From the NCBI GenBank assembly GCA_014529675.2, contig CP076040.1, positions 3,119,894 to 3,183,893 of the forward strand: a stretch of DNA of 64,000 bases. Reading direction: 5' to 3'. Position 1 is the stretch's first letter, and each line of letters begins with the position of its first letter. This document shows, in pieces, positions 26,239 through 34,791 of this stretch. The notes under the pieces were generated by a model, which was not told the origin of the DNA, searched no databases, and worked only from the letters and a program-made list of their open reading frames with translations. A program made the translations under genes and the position numbers. Origin of the DNA: Opitutia bacterium ISCC 52 (lineage in GTDB: Bacteria > Verrucomicrobiota > Verrucomicrobiia > Opitutales > UBA2995).

Positions 26239-26739
26239 TTAAGTCCAATACTTCTTTAATCCATCATCATCTCCTAAAAGAGGATCCACTGGCGGTATTG
26301 GCAGTGCCGCAATATTCTCCAACACTTTTGGCCTTTCACCCGGGCGGCCATATTGCATATCCCAATCGAATCCGCGCGGATAAGCTCCAATCACTCCAAA
26401 GTCCGAACTTGAACCTTTATTGAAATGACCGACTCCAGCTGGAATTAGAACCACATCACCGGCCTTTAAAGTGAGAAGCTTACCTTGCTGCCCACCAAAC
26501 AAGACTTTGGCGGATCCTCGAAAACATCCAAGGACCTCATGCGCAGTACTGTGATAATGATGAAAGGTGTAGATACCATTACGCCACATATTTGCCCAAC
26601 CATTTGAAGCAAACCGATCCTCAATGGTTCCTCCTGGATCAGATCCATTTAAATCAAATACCTGAGAGTAGATTAACAGGGGCAGCGAATTATTCGGAAT
26701 GGATCCGTCATCCTCAAAGCCAATTGGGGTAATTTTCAC
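26239..26739 (-). CDS. cupin-domain protein, YjlB-like
   Basis: The 166-residue protein has a single cupin barrel: FHHYHSTAHEVLGCFRG with the His/His/Glu metal set, then GDVVLIPAGVGHFN with the last His. Its length and the N-terminal FEDDGSIPNNSLPLLIY fit the B. subtilis YjlB family of unknown function. It is convergent with the GT2 gene and follows the HU gene past a terminator, so it is probably transcribed alone. The function is not known. Confidence 0.8.
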   Translation of the reverse strand: MKITPIGFEDDGSIPNNSLPLLIYSQVFDLNGSDPGGTIEDRFASNGWANMWRNGIYTFHHYHSTAHEVLGCFRGSAKVLFGGQQGKLLTLKAGDVVLIPAGVGHFNKGSSSDFGVIGAYPRGFDWDMQYGRPGERPKVLENIAALPIPPVDPLLGDDDGLKKYWT

Positions 26740-26754
26740 AAGCGCAGGAAATAA

Positions 26755-26784
26755 AAAAGGCCGGACAAGCCGGCCTTTTCAAAG
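26755..26784 (-). terminator. rho-independent terminator after the HU gene
   Basis: AAAAGGCCGG (26755-26764), a five-base loop and CCGGCCTTTT (26770-26779) form a perfect 10-bp stem. Read on the minus strand it is followed by a run of six T, directly downstream of the HU stop at 26802. Confidence 0.9.
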
Positions 26785-26801
26785 TTTATCTTAAGTGGGG
26801 T

Positions 26802-27074
26802 CTATTGGACCGCATCTTTAAGGGCTTTGCCAGCGGAGAATTTAACCGCGTTGCGAGCAGGAATCTGAATTTCAGCGCCTGTTTGTGGATTACGGCCTGT
26901 GCGCGCATTGCGGCGAGACACAGAAAAGTTACCGAATCCAACTAAGGAGACAGCATTTCCCCCTGAGAGCGATTTGGTCACTGCTTCAAGAGTAGTGTCC
27001 AGGGCTTTGCCGGCGTCGGCTTTTGATATTCCAGCGCCTTCGGAGATAGCGTCTACAAGTTCAGCTTTATTCAT
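26802..27074 (-). CDS. HU-family nucleoid DNA-binding protein
   Basis: This 90-residue histone-like protein binds and bends DNA as a dimer. It shows the full HU fold: [47 protein letters not shown] with the beta-arm Arg/Pro tip, and [20 protein letters not shown] sits about nine bases before the ATG. It is transcribed alone, between its terminator and the divergent ABC gene. Confidence 0.97.
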   Translation of the reverse strand: MNKAELVDAISEGAGISKADAGKALDTTLEAVTKSLSGGNAVSLVGFGNFSVSRRNARTGRNPQTGAEIQIPARNAVKFSAGKALKDAVQ

Positions 27075-27221
27075 TTTTGGTACCTTTCGATTATTTGAGG
27101 TTTGGATTGTTTAATGGTAAGCTAAGGGGTTGAGCAAAGACCCATTTTTCCCTGATTACAAGCGGTATTTAAGGGGTTTCGGCTTGTTGGAGGCAAAAAA
27201 TGCTGAAAAATACCTATTTTT

Positions 27222-27983
27222 ATGCCGAATCCAGCCCTAAACATCAAAAACCTCACTAAAACCTTCGGAGAGACCACGGCTGTCGATCGCGTATCATTGT
27301 CGATAAACACAGGGGAAATCTTGGGATTGTTGGGTGCAAATGGGGCAGGAAAATCAACCACGATGCAAATGCTCTTGGGCCTAATCAAACCGACCTCCGG
27401 CGTCATCGAGGTCTTCGGCAAGGATCTCGAGAAAGATCGCATCGAGATTCTCAAACGCATGAACTTTTGTTCCACCTATGCCAATCTACCTTCCAACTTA
27501 ACGGTGGAACAAAACCTGAAAGTTTTTGCGGGACTTTATCAGTTTAAAAATCCGAAGCAAAAGATCACCGATCTACTGGAGCTATTCGAGATCGCTGACT
27601 TGAAGAAACGCGTGACGGGTCAACTTTCTTCCGGCGAATCCACGCGTCTCAATCTTTGCAAAGCCTTTTTAAATGATCCTTCGCTCCTCCTGCTCGACGA
27701 ACCGACTGCGAGTCTTGATCCAGATATAGCCGACAAAGTTCGTAATCAAATCAATCGACTTCGGCATGAGCGCAATTTGTCGATTCTCTATACCTCACAC
27801 AACATGCGCGATATTGAGACCATCTGCGACCAAATCATATTTCTGCACAAAGGAAAGATTATCGTGGAGGGAACCCGAGATGAAATAAAAGAACATTTCA
27901 AAGAGAAGTCACTTGAAGATGTATTCATACATATTGCTCGGGATGGTGAAGTGATTGATGCCGACCAGGAGGCCAGCTCATGA
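27222..27983 (+). CDS. ABC transporter ATP-binding protein (ABC-2 export type)
   Basis: The 253-residue ATPase has Walker A (GANGAGKST), the signature LSSGESTRL, Walker B (LLLLDEPTASLD) and the switch His (YTSHN). The signature is LSSGES, not LSGGQ, as seen in some ABC-2 drug and polysaccharide exporters. It overlaps the permease gene by ATGA (27980-27983). The transported compound is unknown. The gene is divergent from HU. Confidence 0.93.
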   Translation: MPNPALNIKNLTKTFGETTAVDRVSLSINTGEILGLLGANGAGKSTTMQMLLGLIKPTSGVIEVFGKDLEKDRIEILKRMNFCSTYANLPSNLTVEQNLKVFAGLYQFKNPKQKITDLLELFEIADLKKRVTGQLSSGESTRLNLCKAFLNDPSLLLLDEPTASLDPDIADKVRNQINRLRHERNLSILYTSHNMRDIETICDQIIFLHKGKIIVEGTRDEIKEHFKEKSLEDVFIHIARDGEVIDADQEASS

Positions 27984-28777
27984 ATTTCAGAGTCATCATT
28001 GCGCTGATAAAGCGTTATAGTTTTCTCTACACCCGCAACCCCATCCGCGGCCTGGAACTTGTGTTTTGGCCAGCGATGGAATTGTTACTTTGGGGATTTC
28101 TTTCTATGTATATCCAGAAGCAAACCTCTGGAGATTTTTCTACTTTCATTCGTTTCCTCATAGGAGCCACTATTTTTTGGGATGTATTATTCAGGTCACA
28201 AATGGGCGTATCTATTTCCTTCCTTGAAGATATGTGGACCCGCAACCTGTTAAACATCTTCGTAGCACCTATACGAATTCGGGAATACCTGGCAGCGATG
28301 TTTTGTATGGGCGTCTTGAGGGTAAGTATCGTAGTCCTCGTCATGTCTTTGATGGCTTGGGTACTATATGCCTTCAATCTCTATGCCTTCAGTTGGAATT
28401 TAATTCCCTTCTTTATAATGCTGATGGTTTTTGGGTTCAGCTTGGGAATCCTATCAGTAGCTCTCATACTCCGATGGGGTCAGGCAGCAGAATCACTCGC
28501 CTGGGCGATTCCATTTATGATTCAGCCCTTCTCGGCAGTTTTCTACTCCGTAGATACTCTACCATCGTTTATGCAGACAGTGGCCTGGTGTTTTCCCAGC
28601 ACTTATATTTTTGAAGGCATGCGAGAATTTATCCGTACCGGGGTCATGGATTGGAACGCCATCGTTATATCCGCTGCCTTAAATGTGGTATACTTGGCCA
28701 TGGCAGCTGCCATATTCATCTGGATGTTTGCCAAAGCTAGAAAGCTCGGTTTACTGACCAAAATAGCAACTCAGTAG
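27980..28777 (+). CDS. ABC-2 type transporter permease
   Basis: The 265-residue membrane protein has about six helices and the ABC-2 pattern, including an amphipathic N-terminus (IALIKRYSFLYTRNPIRGLE) and the PFSAVFYSVDTLP loop with FPSTYIFEGMRE near the end. It pairs with the upstream ATPase to form an exporter of unknown substrate. The next gene begins three bases after its stop. Confidence 0.9.
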   Translation: MNFRVIIALIKRYSFLYTRNPIRGLELVFWPAMELLLWGFLSMYIQKQTSGDFSTFIRFLIGATIFWDVLFRSQMGVSISFLEDMWTRNLLNIFVAPIRIREYLAAMFCMGVLRVSIVVLVMSLMAWVLYAFNLYAFSWNLIPFFIMLMVFGFSLGILSVALILRWGQAAESLAWAIPFMIQPFSAVFYSVDTLPSFMQTVAWCFPSTYIFEGMREFIRTGVMDWNAIVISAALNVVYLAMAAAIFIWMFAKARKLGLLTKIATQ

Positions 28778-28780
28778 AAA

Positions 28781-29116
28781 ATGATCATGAAACAATTAAG
28801 CCCTATAATCATACTGGCATTCTGTAGCCTGTTTTTTTCAGCATGCACAGAATCCACTGAAGACATTTGGATCGATGTAAGAACACAGGAGGAATGGGAT
28901 TCCGGACACTTGGAAGAAGCTATTCATATCCCACACGAGGAAATTGCCGCTAGAATCAGTGAGATAACATCTAATAAGGATGCCACGATCCACTTATACT
29001 GCAGAAGTGGTGGACGTGCAGGAAGAGCCAAATCCGCGCTGGAAGCCATCGGATTCAAGAATGTAATGAATGATGGGGGCTACGAAGATATCGTAAAGAG
29101 CAGGCAGGAAAATTAG
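28781..29116 (+). CDS. rhodanese-domain lipoprotein, PspE-like
   Basis: The 111-residue protein has a lipoprotein signal (hydrophobic stretch then lipobox FFSAC at about residue 22) and a single rhodanese domain: WIDVRTQEEWDSGHL, then the active-site loop YCRSGGRAGRA, whose Cys would carry the persulfide. It should sit in the cell envelope. It follows the ABC permease by three bases, so it is probably co-transcribed. Confidence 0.88.
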   Translation: MIMKQLSPIIILAFCSLFFSACTESTEDIWIDVRTQEEWDSGHLEEAIHIPHEEIAARISEITSNKDATIHLYCRSGGRAGRAKSALEAIGFKNVMNDGGYEDIVKSRQEN

Positions 29117-29126
29117 GCTGATACTT

Positions 29127-29489
29127 ATGAGCATCGTAAAAGAACAAAACTTCGAAATAGAAGATTTCAGTGAAATCGACGGAGTCCCCTGCCCCTGTGG
29201 CACCTCCAAGCGTGCATTTTTTTCTCCCGAAAACCAAACTGCGACGGTTCATCGGGTAGACATTTCAGTGAATGCGAAAACGCATTATCACAAGAAACTG
29301 ACTGAGTTTTACCTCATCTTGGAGTGTGAAGCTGACGCTTACATGGAGCTGGACGGCCATCAATATCCCATAAAACCAATGAGTACGGTCATGATTAAGC
29401 CCGGTTGCCGCCATCGGGCGGTTGGAAAAATGAAAATCGTCAATTTCGCGGTTCCGGCCTTCGATCCAGAGGACGAATGGTTCGATTAG
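29127..29489 (+). CDS. small cupin-domain protein
   Basis: A 120-residue single-domain cupin. The metal ligands are visible in THYHKKLTEFYLILE (His, His, Glu) and PGCRHRAVG (His). The acidic N-terminus contains a CPCG pair whose meaning is unclear. It starts 10 bases after the rhodanese gene, so both may form one transcript with the ABC exporter. No substrate can be assigned. Confidence 0.78.
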   Translation: MSIVKEQNFEIEDFSEIDGVPCPCGTSKRAFFSPENQTATVHRVDISVNAKTHYHKKLTEFYLILECEADAYMELDGHQYPIKPMSTVMIKPGCRHRAVGKMKIVNFAVPAFDPEDEWFD

Positions 29490-29590
29490 GAGAGGGGTCA
29501 TTTTTCTGCCATTTGTGGCCGAAATAACGCTTGCAATTGGGTCTTTCAGACCTACCTTCGTGCCCTTCACTTCAAAACTCGAGAAGAGCA

Positions 29591-29821
29591 ATGTCCAGAA
29601 TTTGTGCAATTACAGGTAAACGACCCGTCACCGGAGGATCTATTTCTCGCAAGGGTCAAAGTAAGAAAAGCGGCGGTATTGGTACTCACGTGACCAAGTC
29701 CAACAAACGCGTATTCCGCCCCAATCTGCAACGCAAACGCGTTCGTATGCCCGATGGCAGCGTAAAGCGTATCTGGATTTCAGTAAAAGCTATGAAATCC
29801 GGTAAGGTTGAGATCGTTTAG
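29591..29821 (+). CDS. rpmB: 50S ribosomal protein bL28
   Basis: This 76-residue protein matches bL28: MSRICAITGKRPVTGG, then the central TKSNKRVFRPNLQRKRV and the C-terminal KRIWISVKAMKSGKV. I chose the ATG at 29591 because it fits the family N-terminus and has GAGAAGAG just before it; a frame extending upstream is not protein-like. Only one Cys is present, so it is a zinc-free type. A strong terminator follows. Confidence 0.96.
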   Translation: MSRICAITGKRPVTGGSISRKGQSKKSGGIGTHVTKSNKRVFRPNLQRKRVRMPDGSVKRIWISVKAMKSGKVEIV

Positions 29822-29843
29822 AGACCTTACTCAGAAAATTTTC

Positions 29844-29872
29844 AAAACCCGGCTCATACGGCCGGGTTTTTT
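29844..29872 (+). terminator. rho-independent terminator after rpmB
   Basis: AAAACCCGGC (29844-29853), a seven-base loop and GCCGGGTTTT (29861-29870) followed by TT make a perfect 10-bp stem. It may also serve the convergent transporter gene, whose stop is at 29894. Confidence 0.9.
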
Positions 29873-29893
29873 GTTATCTAAACAAGTCGGAAT

Positions 29894-30883
29894 TTAGGAG
29901 GCTCCCTCAGACTGATATTTTCTGAGCGGTACAATAAGAAAGGCACCCAGAATTAGCTGTACTGGGTGGAACAGCATTACGGGCAATAAGATGACCCCAA
30001 AGGATGGATCTGAGCCGAACAATGAGATTCCTAATGGAATTCCAGCTGCCAGGGTTTTCTGAGTACTACAAAAGTAAACGGCTACCTGCTCATCTCGAGG
30101 AATTTTTGTTAAGAATAGCAATCCACCGCAGATAACAGTAAGAATTAAGAACAGGACTACACACAGTCCCAAGGTCATTAGAATAATACTTCGCCCCTGC
30201 CCTACCCAGGCTCCACCTACTACCGAGTTCGAGAATACCGCGAGTACAATAAAAATGATAACGGATTGATTGAAATAGCCAAAGAACCCTTTGAGATGCT
30301 TCACCAGGTCTTTCCATAAGATATGGCAAATCTGGCCGATGACGAGTGGAGCTAGAATCAGCTTAGAGAGTTTCAGGAGTACGGCGCTCAAATCCCCCAT
30401 TTCCCCACCTCCCGCTATAGTAAGCAACAGCATCCATATTGGGGTTATTAGAATACCGACCATATTTGATACAGTCGTGTTGATTAGCGAAACCGGAACA
30501 CTTCCATTCGATTGAGAAGTATAGATTATCGCCGAAGTCACGGTTGTGGGCAAAGCTCCCAGAAAAAAGAACCCATAACGTAAAGGTGTACTCATAAATT
30601 CCCCCCAAAATAAATCACCCAAAACGATGACCATCGGGAAGAGGAAAAAAATGAATAACTGAGTAAAAACATGGGCACGCATTCTTAACATACCCTTTGC
30701 CAGCACTTCCGTGGGCAACATCCATCCCTGGATTAAAAACACCAGAATGATGGCAAGGTTTGTTGTTATTTCTGGACGAAGAGGTCCTCCGTTGGCGCCG
30801 ACCTCAGGGAATTGGAACGCAAACAAAACCGCGACAAACAATCCAATGACAAACCACTGCTTTTTAATGAGTGATATCATCAA
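29894..30883 (-). CDS. bile acid:sodium symporter-like transporter (SBF-like family)
   Basis: The 329-residue protein has about nine to ten membrane helices and the SBF-like pattern (PF13593 type): PLRPEITTNLAIILVFLIQG at the end of helix 2, FFFLGALPTTVTSAIIYT with the Pro/Thr-rich crossing region, and STQKTLAAGIPLG near the second crossover. The substrate of bacterial members is mostly unknown; some transport organic anions. It overlaps murJ by four bases (ATGA, 30880-30883). Confidence 0.85.
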   Translation of the reverse strand: MMISLIKKQWFVIGLFVAVLFAFQFPEVGANGGPLRPEITTNLAIILVFLIQGWMLPTEVLAKGMLRMRAHVFTQLFIFFLFPMVIVLGDLFWGEFMSTPLRYGFFFLGALPTTVTSAIIYTSQSNGSVPVSLINTTVSNMVGILITPIWMLLLTIAGGGEMGDLSAVLLKLSKLILAPLVIGQICHILWKDLVKHLKGFFGYFNQSVIIFIVLAVFSNSVVGGAWVGQGRSIILMTLGLCVVLFLILTVICGGLLFLTKIPRDEQVAVYFCSTQKTLAAGIPLGISLFGSDPSFGVILLPVMLFHPVQLILGAFLIVPLRKYQSEGAS

Positions 30884-32445
30884 TCTACGGAGGAGTTCCT
30901 CCTGACAAAACGCTGAAGCAATTGCCGTAACTGTTCCATCTCGCTGAACCTAAAAAGCCAAAGAGTCCCGAAGTAAACCACGACGACAACCGGAATTACG
31001 ATTAGTACCAGAACAGCTACTTCCCCCTTGGCTGTCAGTGGCATCGCTTCTACTAAGGGGCGACAGCCTAGAATGGCCAATACCATTACAACAGAAGAAA
31101 TGGCAATCTTCAGCACATCGATCGTAAGGTCTTTAACCAAACTTAACTTCAACTTACTCGACAGCATGCCCGTTAATAGAATGGTCTGCCCAAGGATTGC
31201 CAAAACATTAGCCAAGGCCAACCCGACCACACCCAAAATTTGCATGAGCACTAAACTTAAGATAAGGTTTAGTACAAAAGCGAAAATCGAAATTTTCATC
31301 GGAGTCTGAGTATCCTTGAAGGCATAAAAACCACGGACCAATAAAACGACCATTGAGTAAAATGGTAGCCCTAGGGCAAACGTCCACAATAGTGGTATCG
31401 TCAGTGCAGTATCCGTCGCCCGAAAAGCTCCCCACTCAAACAGAAAGGCGATAATCGGCTCGCCCATCACCAGGAATCCAACCATTGCCGGAACCGTAAT
31501 CGCAAACATGAGCCGGATAGATTGTCGGAATGTATTACCAAATTCTTTTTTGTCACCGCGGGAAGCACATTCCGAAAAGGTGGGGAAATATACCGTAGCA
31601 ATCGCAATGGTAAAAATACCTAGAGGCAACTCGACCAATCGATTGGCTAAATAATAAATGGAGACCGCTGATTCGTCGATGAAGTGCGCTAATGAGCGGG
31701 AGACCAAAATATTAATTTGAATAACAGAAGCGCCTAGAATACCGGGAAGTAACAAGCGCCCAAACTCTTTCACTTCATTACTTGGCTTAAAATCAAGGTC
31801 GAAACGCCACCCTTCCCGGCGCAAGGCCATCCAAGGGATCATTAATTGAAAAATACCTCCAACCAGTACTCCACAACACAACCAATACATCCGATAGAGC
31901 GGAACTTCCGTTGCGAAATAGCCCAACCCTCCAAGAAAAAGAATGATCGATAGGTTGAGCCACACGGCCGTCAAAGCTGGAATTGCAAATCGTTGCAGAG
32001 CATTCAAGGCAGCAGCAAAAGTGGCCGCCAAACAAATCAGGGCCATATAGGGAAATAATAACACCCCAAGGAGCAGCGCTAGATCCCAACGTTGGGAAAT
32101 TCCAGGAAATTGCCCTACCACAATCATGACAAAACTCACGAGGGCAACGAGGGCAAACAACAGGGTCATGACCCGGCAGAGTATTTTGTTGTAGAGCCAA
32201 AACAATCGCTCCTTTCCGTGTTTTTCTTTTTCCTCGGTCAGAAGAGGTAACAGAGCCGCGGTCAACGCCCCTTCACCAAGAAGTCGTCGGAATAGATTTG
32301 GAAACGTATTTGCCAGGATAAAAGCCGAATTCAACACCGAGCTGCCAAAGATGGAGAACACCAGAATGTCCCGGAACAATCCAAGTATACGCGATCCTAC
32401 TGTGGACAAAGATACGGTGAGTACATTCAAGAAACGAGAAGGCAT
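30880..32445 (-). CDS. murJ: lipid II flippase MurJ
   Basis: MurJ moves lipid II across the inner membrane for peptidoglycan synthesis. The 521-residue length, about 14 helices, the N-terminal GSRILGLFRDILVFSIFG motif, FPNLFRRLLGEGALTAALLPL and the VPLYRMYW/ARVFYAxKDTQTP-type segment (here VRGFYAFKDTQTP) identify the MviN/MurJ family. It is transcribed ahead of the SBF-like transporter and divergently from pta. Confidence 0.95.
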   Translation of the reverse strand: MPSRFLNVLTVSLSTVGSRILGLFRDILVFSIFGSSVLNSAFILANTFPNLFRRLLGEGALTAALLPLLTEEKEKHGKERLFWLYNKILCRVMTLLFALVALVSFVMIVVGQFPGISQRWDLALLLGVLLFPYMALICLAATFAAALNALQRFAIPALTAVWLNLSIILFLGGLGYFATEVPLYRMYWLCCGVLVGGIFQLMIPWMALRREGWRFDLDFKPSNEVKEFGRLLLPGILGASVIQINILVSRSLAHFIDESAVSIYYLANRLVELPLGIFTIAIATVYFPTFSECASRGDKKEFGNTFRQSIRLMFAITVPAMVGFLVMGEPIIAFLFEWGAFRATDTALTIPLLWTFALGLPFYSMVVLLVRGFYAFKDTQTPMKISIFAFVLNLILSLVLMQILGVVGLALANVLAILGQTILLTGMLSSKLKLSLVKDLTIDVLKIAISSVVMVLAILGCRPLVEAMPLTAKGEVAVLVLIVIPVVVVVYFGTLWLFRFSEMEQLRQLLQRFVRRNSSVD

Positions 32446-32491
32446 ATAAATATAACACCACTATGGAACAAAGCTCGGTCGAGTTGAACCC

Positions 32492-32526
32492 AAAAATGGT
32501 TCGTGAACCCTTTCGATCCCATTTTT
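32492..32526. promoter_or_regulatory. palindrome in the murJ/pta divergent region
   Basis: AAAAATGG and CCATTTTT (32492-32499 and 32519-32526) flank a 12-base palindrome GGTTCGTGAACC (32498-32509). It lies between two divergent genes and could be an operator; no regulator is known for it. Confidence 0.3.
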
Positions 32527-32579
32527 ATTGAGCTTAGCGCTTTTAAACCTAGTTCTATCCATTCCATTTTAATTCACCC

Positions 32580-33614
32580 ATGATGAAACTCATCAACAAA
32601 TTGGCTGGCCAACTACAACGCCACCCCAAGCGCATCCTGTTTCCCGACGGTATGGACCACCGAGTAATGCAGGCGGCACGGCAGTTAGCGACCAAGCGAT
32701 TGGGAGCTCCTATTTTGATCGGTGAACGCCAGAAAATCAAAGAAACCGCCTTCCGACTCGATATCAGCCTGGATAAAATTCGTTTGATCAATCCTCTAAG
32801 AAGTGAGGAGCTGGAGTCCTTCGCCTCTCAATACTACGAAGCCAGAAAAAGCAAAGGGATTAGCGAAAAGGAGTCATTGGCCACCGTCAGCAAACCGAAC
32901 TACTTTGCTTCCATGATGTTAGCCAATTCACAGGCAGATGGCCTGGTATTTGGTGCGGGGACACCAGCTAGCGAAGCCTTACCATCCCTCTTTCGCTGCA
33001 TACCAATGCGTGAATCAGTCCAAACAGCTTCTAGTGTTTTAGTCGTAGATCTGGAAGAAAAACCAGAATTCGGTATAGATGGCAGCCTCTTTCTCTCGGA
33101 TTGCGCAGTGCTTCCGGATCCTAATGCAGAACAATTGGCAGACATTGCCATGACAACCGCATCTCTTGCCTATCATTTGACCGGGCAAACTCCCAAGGTC
33201 GCATTGTTGAGTTACACAACTCACAGTGAAATCTCATCTGATTCCTCCGTAAACAAAATGGCTGAAGCAGCTAAGATTGCTTCGGGAAAGGCAAAGCTTC
33301 TTGATTTCCCAATCCAAATAGATGGGGAAATTCAAGCCGACGTTGCTTTGGATAAATATGCCGCCAAACAAAAAGATGTAAGCGGCGATGTTGCGGGCGG
33401 CGCAAATGTCCTCATTTTCCCGAATCTTCACAGCAGTAATATAGCGGCCAAAATGATTACGATTCTCGCCGGCGGTGACGGTTATGGGCAGATCATGACG
33501 GGTCTAAGTAAACCAGCAGCACAGGTAAGCCGAGGAGCCAGTGCACATGATATTTATGCCACAGCGGTCATTGTGGGAGCACAAGCCACAGATCGTCATT
33601 TGTTGATGTCTTAA
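32580..33614 (+). CDS. pta: phosphate acetyltransferase, catalytic domain only
   Basis: Pta converts acetyl-CoA and phosphate to acetyl phosphate. The 344-residue protein is the short, single-domain form: RILFPDGMDHRV at the N-terminus, YFASMMLANSQADGLVFGA, DCAVLPDPNAEQLADIA, and LIFPNLHSSNIAAKMI near the end. No acetate kinase gene is in the window. The regulatory part of long Pta proteins is encoded by the next gene four bases downstream. Confidence 0.94.
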   Translation: MMKLINKLAGQLQRHPKRILFPDGMDHRVMQAARQLATKRLGAPILIGERQKIKETAFRLDISLDKIRLINPLRSEELESFASQYYEARKSKGISEKESLATVSKPNYFASMMLANSQADGLVFGAGTPASEALPSLFRCIPMRESVQTASSVLVVDLEEKPEFGIDGSLFLSDCAVLPDPNAEQLADIAMTTASLAYHLTGQTPKVALLSYTTHSEISSDSSVNKMAEAAKIASGKAKLLDFPIQIDGEIQADVALDKYAAKQKDVSGDVAGGANVLIFPNLHSSNIAAKMITILAGGDGYGQIMTGLSKPAAQVSRGASAHDIYATAVIVGAQATDRHLLMS

Positions 33615-33618
33615 GCGT

Positions 33619-34791
33619 ATGAGCAAATCATCTCCAACAAAACCATCGAAAAACAATACTTCTAAGGAAGCTTTGTTGACTCGCCCGACCAATAAGGAAA
33701 CCAAACGTATCTTCGTGGCAGCCACGAGAATGAACGATGGCAAAACGACGACTTGCCTCGGATTGTTTGCGTCCCTCCTCGCTCGATTCTCAAACGTAGG
33801 ATTTATTAAACCCATTGGGCAGCGATTTCTGAAAGTTGAGGGATTGGATATCGATGAAGACTCATTCCTCCTCGACTCCATATTTAATGTTTCAACACCC
33901 ATCTCAGCAATGTCCCCTATTGCGGTCGATGGAGAATTTACGCGACGTTATTTAGACAACCCAAAACCGGCACTTGATCAAATCGTTAATGATATTTGCG
34001 TAGCATTCGATAGAGCAGCTTGGGAAAAGGATTGTATCCTCATTGAGGGTACGGGTCATGCAGGAGTTGGTTCAGTATTCGATTTATCGAATGCCCAGGT
34101 AGCCAAACTATTAGATGCCAAGGTCGTCATAGTAGCTCAAGGGGGTATTGGTCGACCTATCGATGAAATCTCACTCAACAAAGCGCTCTTTGACAAAGCG
34201 GGACTAGAAGTTGTGGGCGCGATTCTTAATAAAGTCGAACCCTCCAAAGCAGAGATGGTCAAAGAGTACGCTGGTAAAGGTCTTAAAAAACTTGGCGTCC
34301 CCTTATTGGGAGTGCTTCCAAAAGAGAAAGTATTAAGCGCTCCAAATTTGTCTCAAATTGGCAAGGAGATTAAAGCTAAGTGGATCAATGGTCAGCTTCA
34401 TGGAATGAAGCAACGAATCACTCGCGTAGTAATTGGAGCCATGACAGCAAAGCATATAATCGACTATCTTTCGACTGGGACTCTGATCATTACCCCAGGA
34501 GACCGGGAGGATATACTTCTATGGGCTATCGCCAGTGCAGGTATGCCAGGTGCACGTTCCATAGCGGGAATCATACTAACACGCGATCTAAAGCCACACT
34601 CCAAAATCCTCAGTATGCTTTCTGAAACCGATATCCCCATTATGACGGTGGAAAAAGACAGCTACGAAGTCGCCTCTATGATCAACAACATGACGGTAAA
34701 AACTGAGCCTCAAGATTTGGATAAAATCCCTCTGATCAAGGAGATGGTCATGGACAGCGTAGATATCGAACAAATCATCAATGCCTTTTAG
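33619..34791 (+). CDS. BioD-like P-loop and DRTGG-domain protein (Pta N-terminal half)
   Basis: The 390-residue protein has a BioD/cobyrinate-synthase-like P-loop domain (AATRMNDGKTTTCLGL, GTGHAGVGSVFDLSNAQVA) and a C-terminal DRTGG domain (RVVIGAMTAKHIIDYL, TPGDREDIL). In E. coli and many other bacteria this same pair is the N-terminal half of one long Pta protein. Here it is a separate gene right after the catalytic half. It probably binds Pta and senses nucleotides or metabolites. Its end overlaps the convergent gene by four bases. Confidence 0.85.
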   Translation: MSKSSPTKPSKNNTSKEALLTRPTNKETKRIFVAATRMNDGKTTTCLGLFASLLARFSNVGFIKPIGQRFLKVEGLDIDEDSFLLDSIFNVSTPISAMSPIAVDGEFTRRYLDNPKPALDQIVNDICVAFDRAAWEKDCILIEGTGHAGVGSVFDLSNAQVAKLLDAKVVIVAQGGIGRPIDEISLNKALFDKAGLEVVGAILNKVEPSKAEMVKEYAGKGLKKLGVPLLGVLPKEKVLSAPNLSQIGKEIKAKWINGQLHGMKQRITRVVIGAMTAKHIIDYLSTGTLIITPGDREDILLWAIASAGMPGARSIAGIILTRDLKPHSKILSMLSETDIPIMTVEKDSYEVASMINNMTVKTEPQDLDKIPLIKEMVMDSVDIEQIINAF

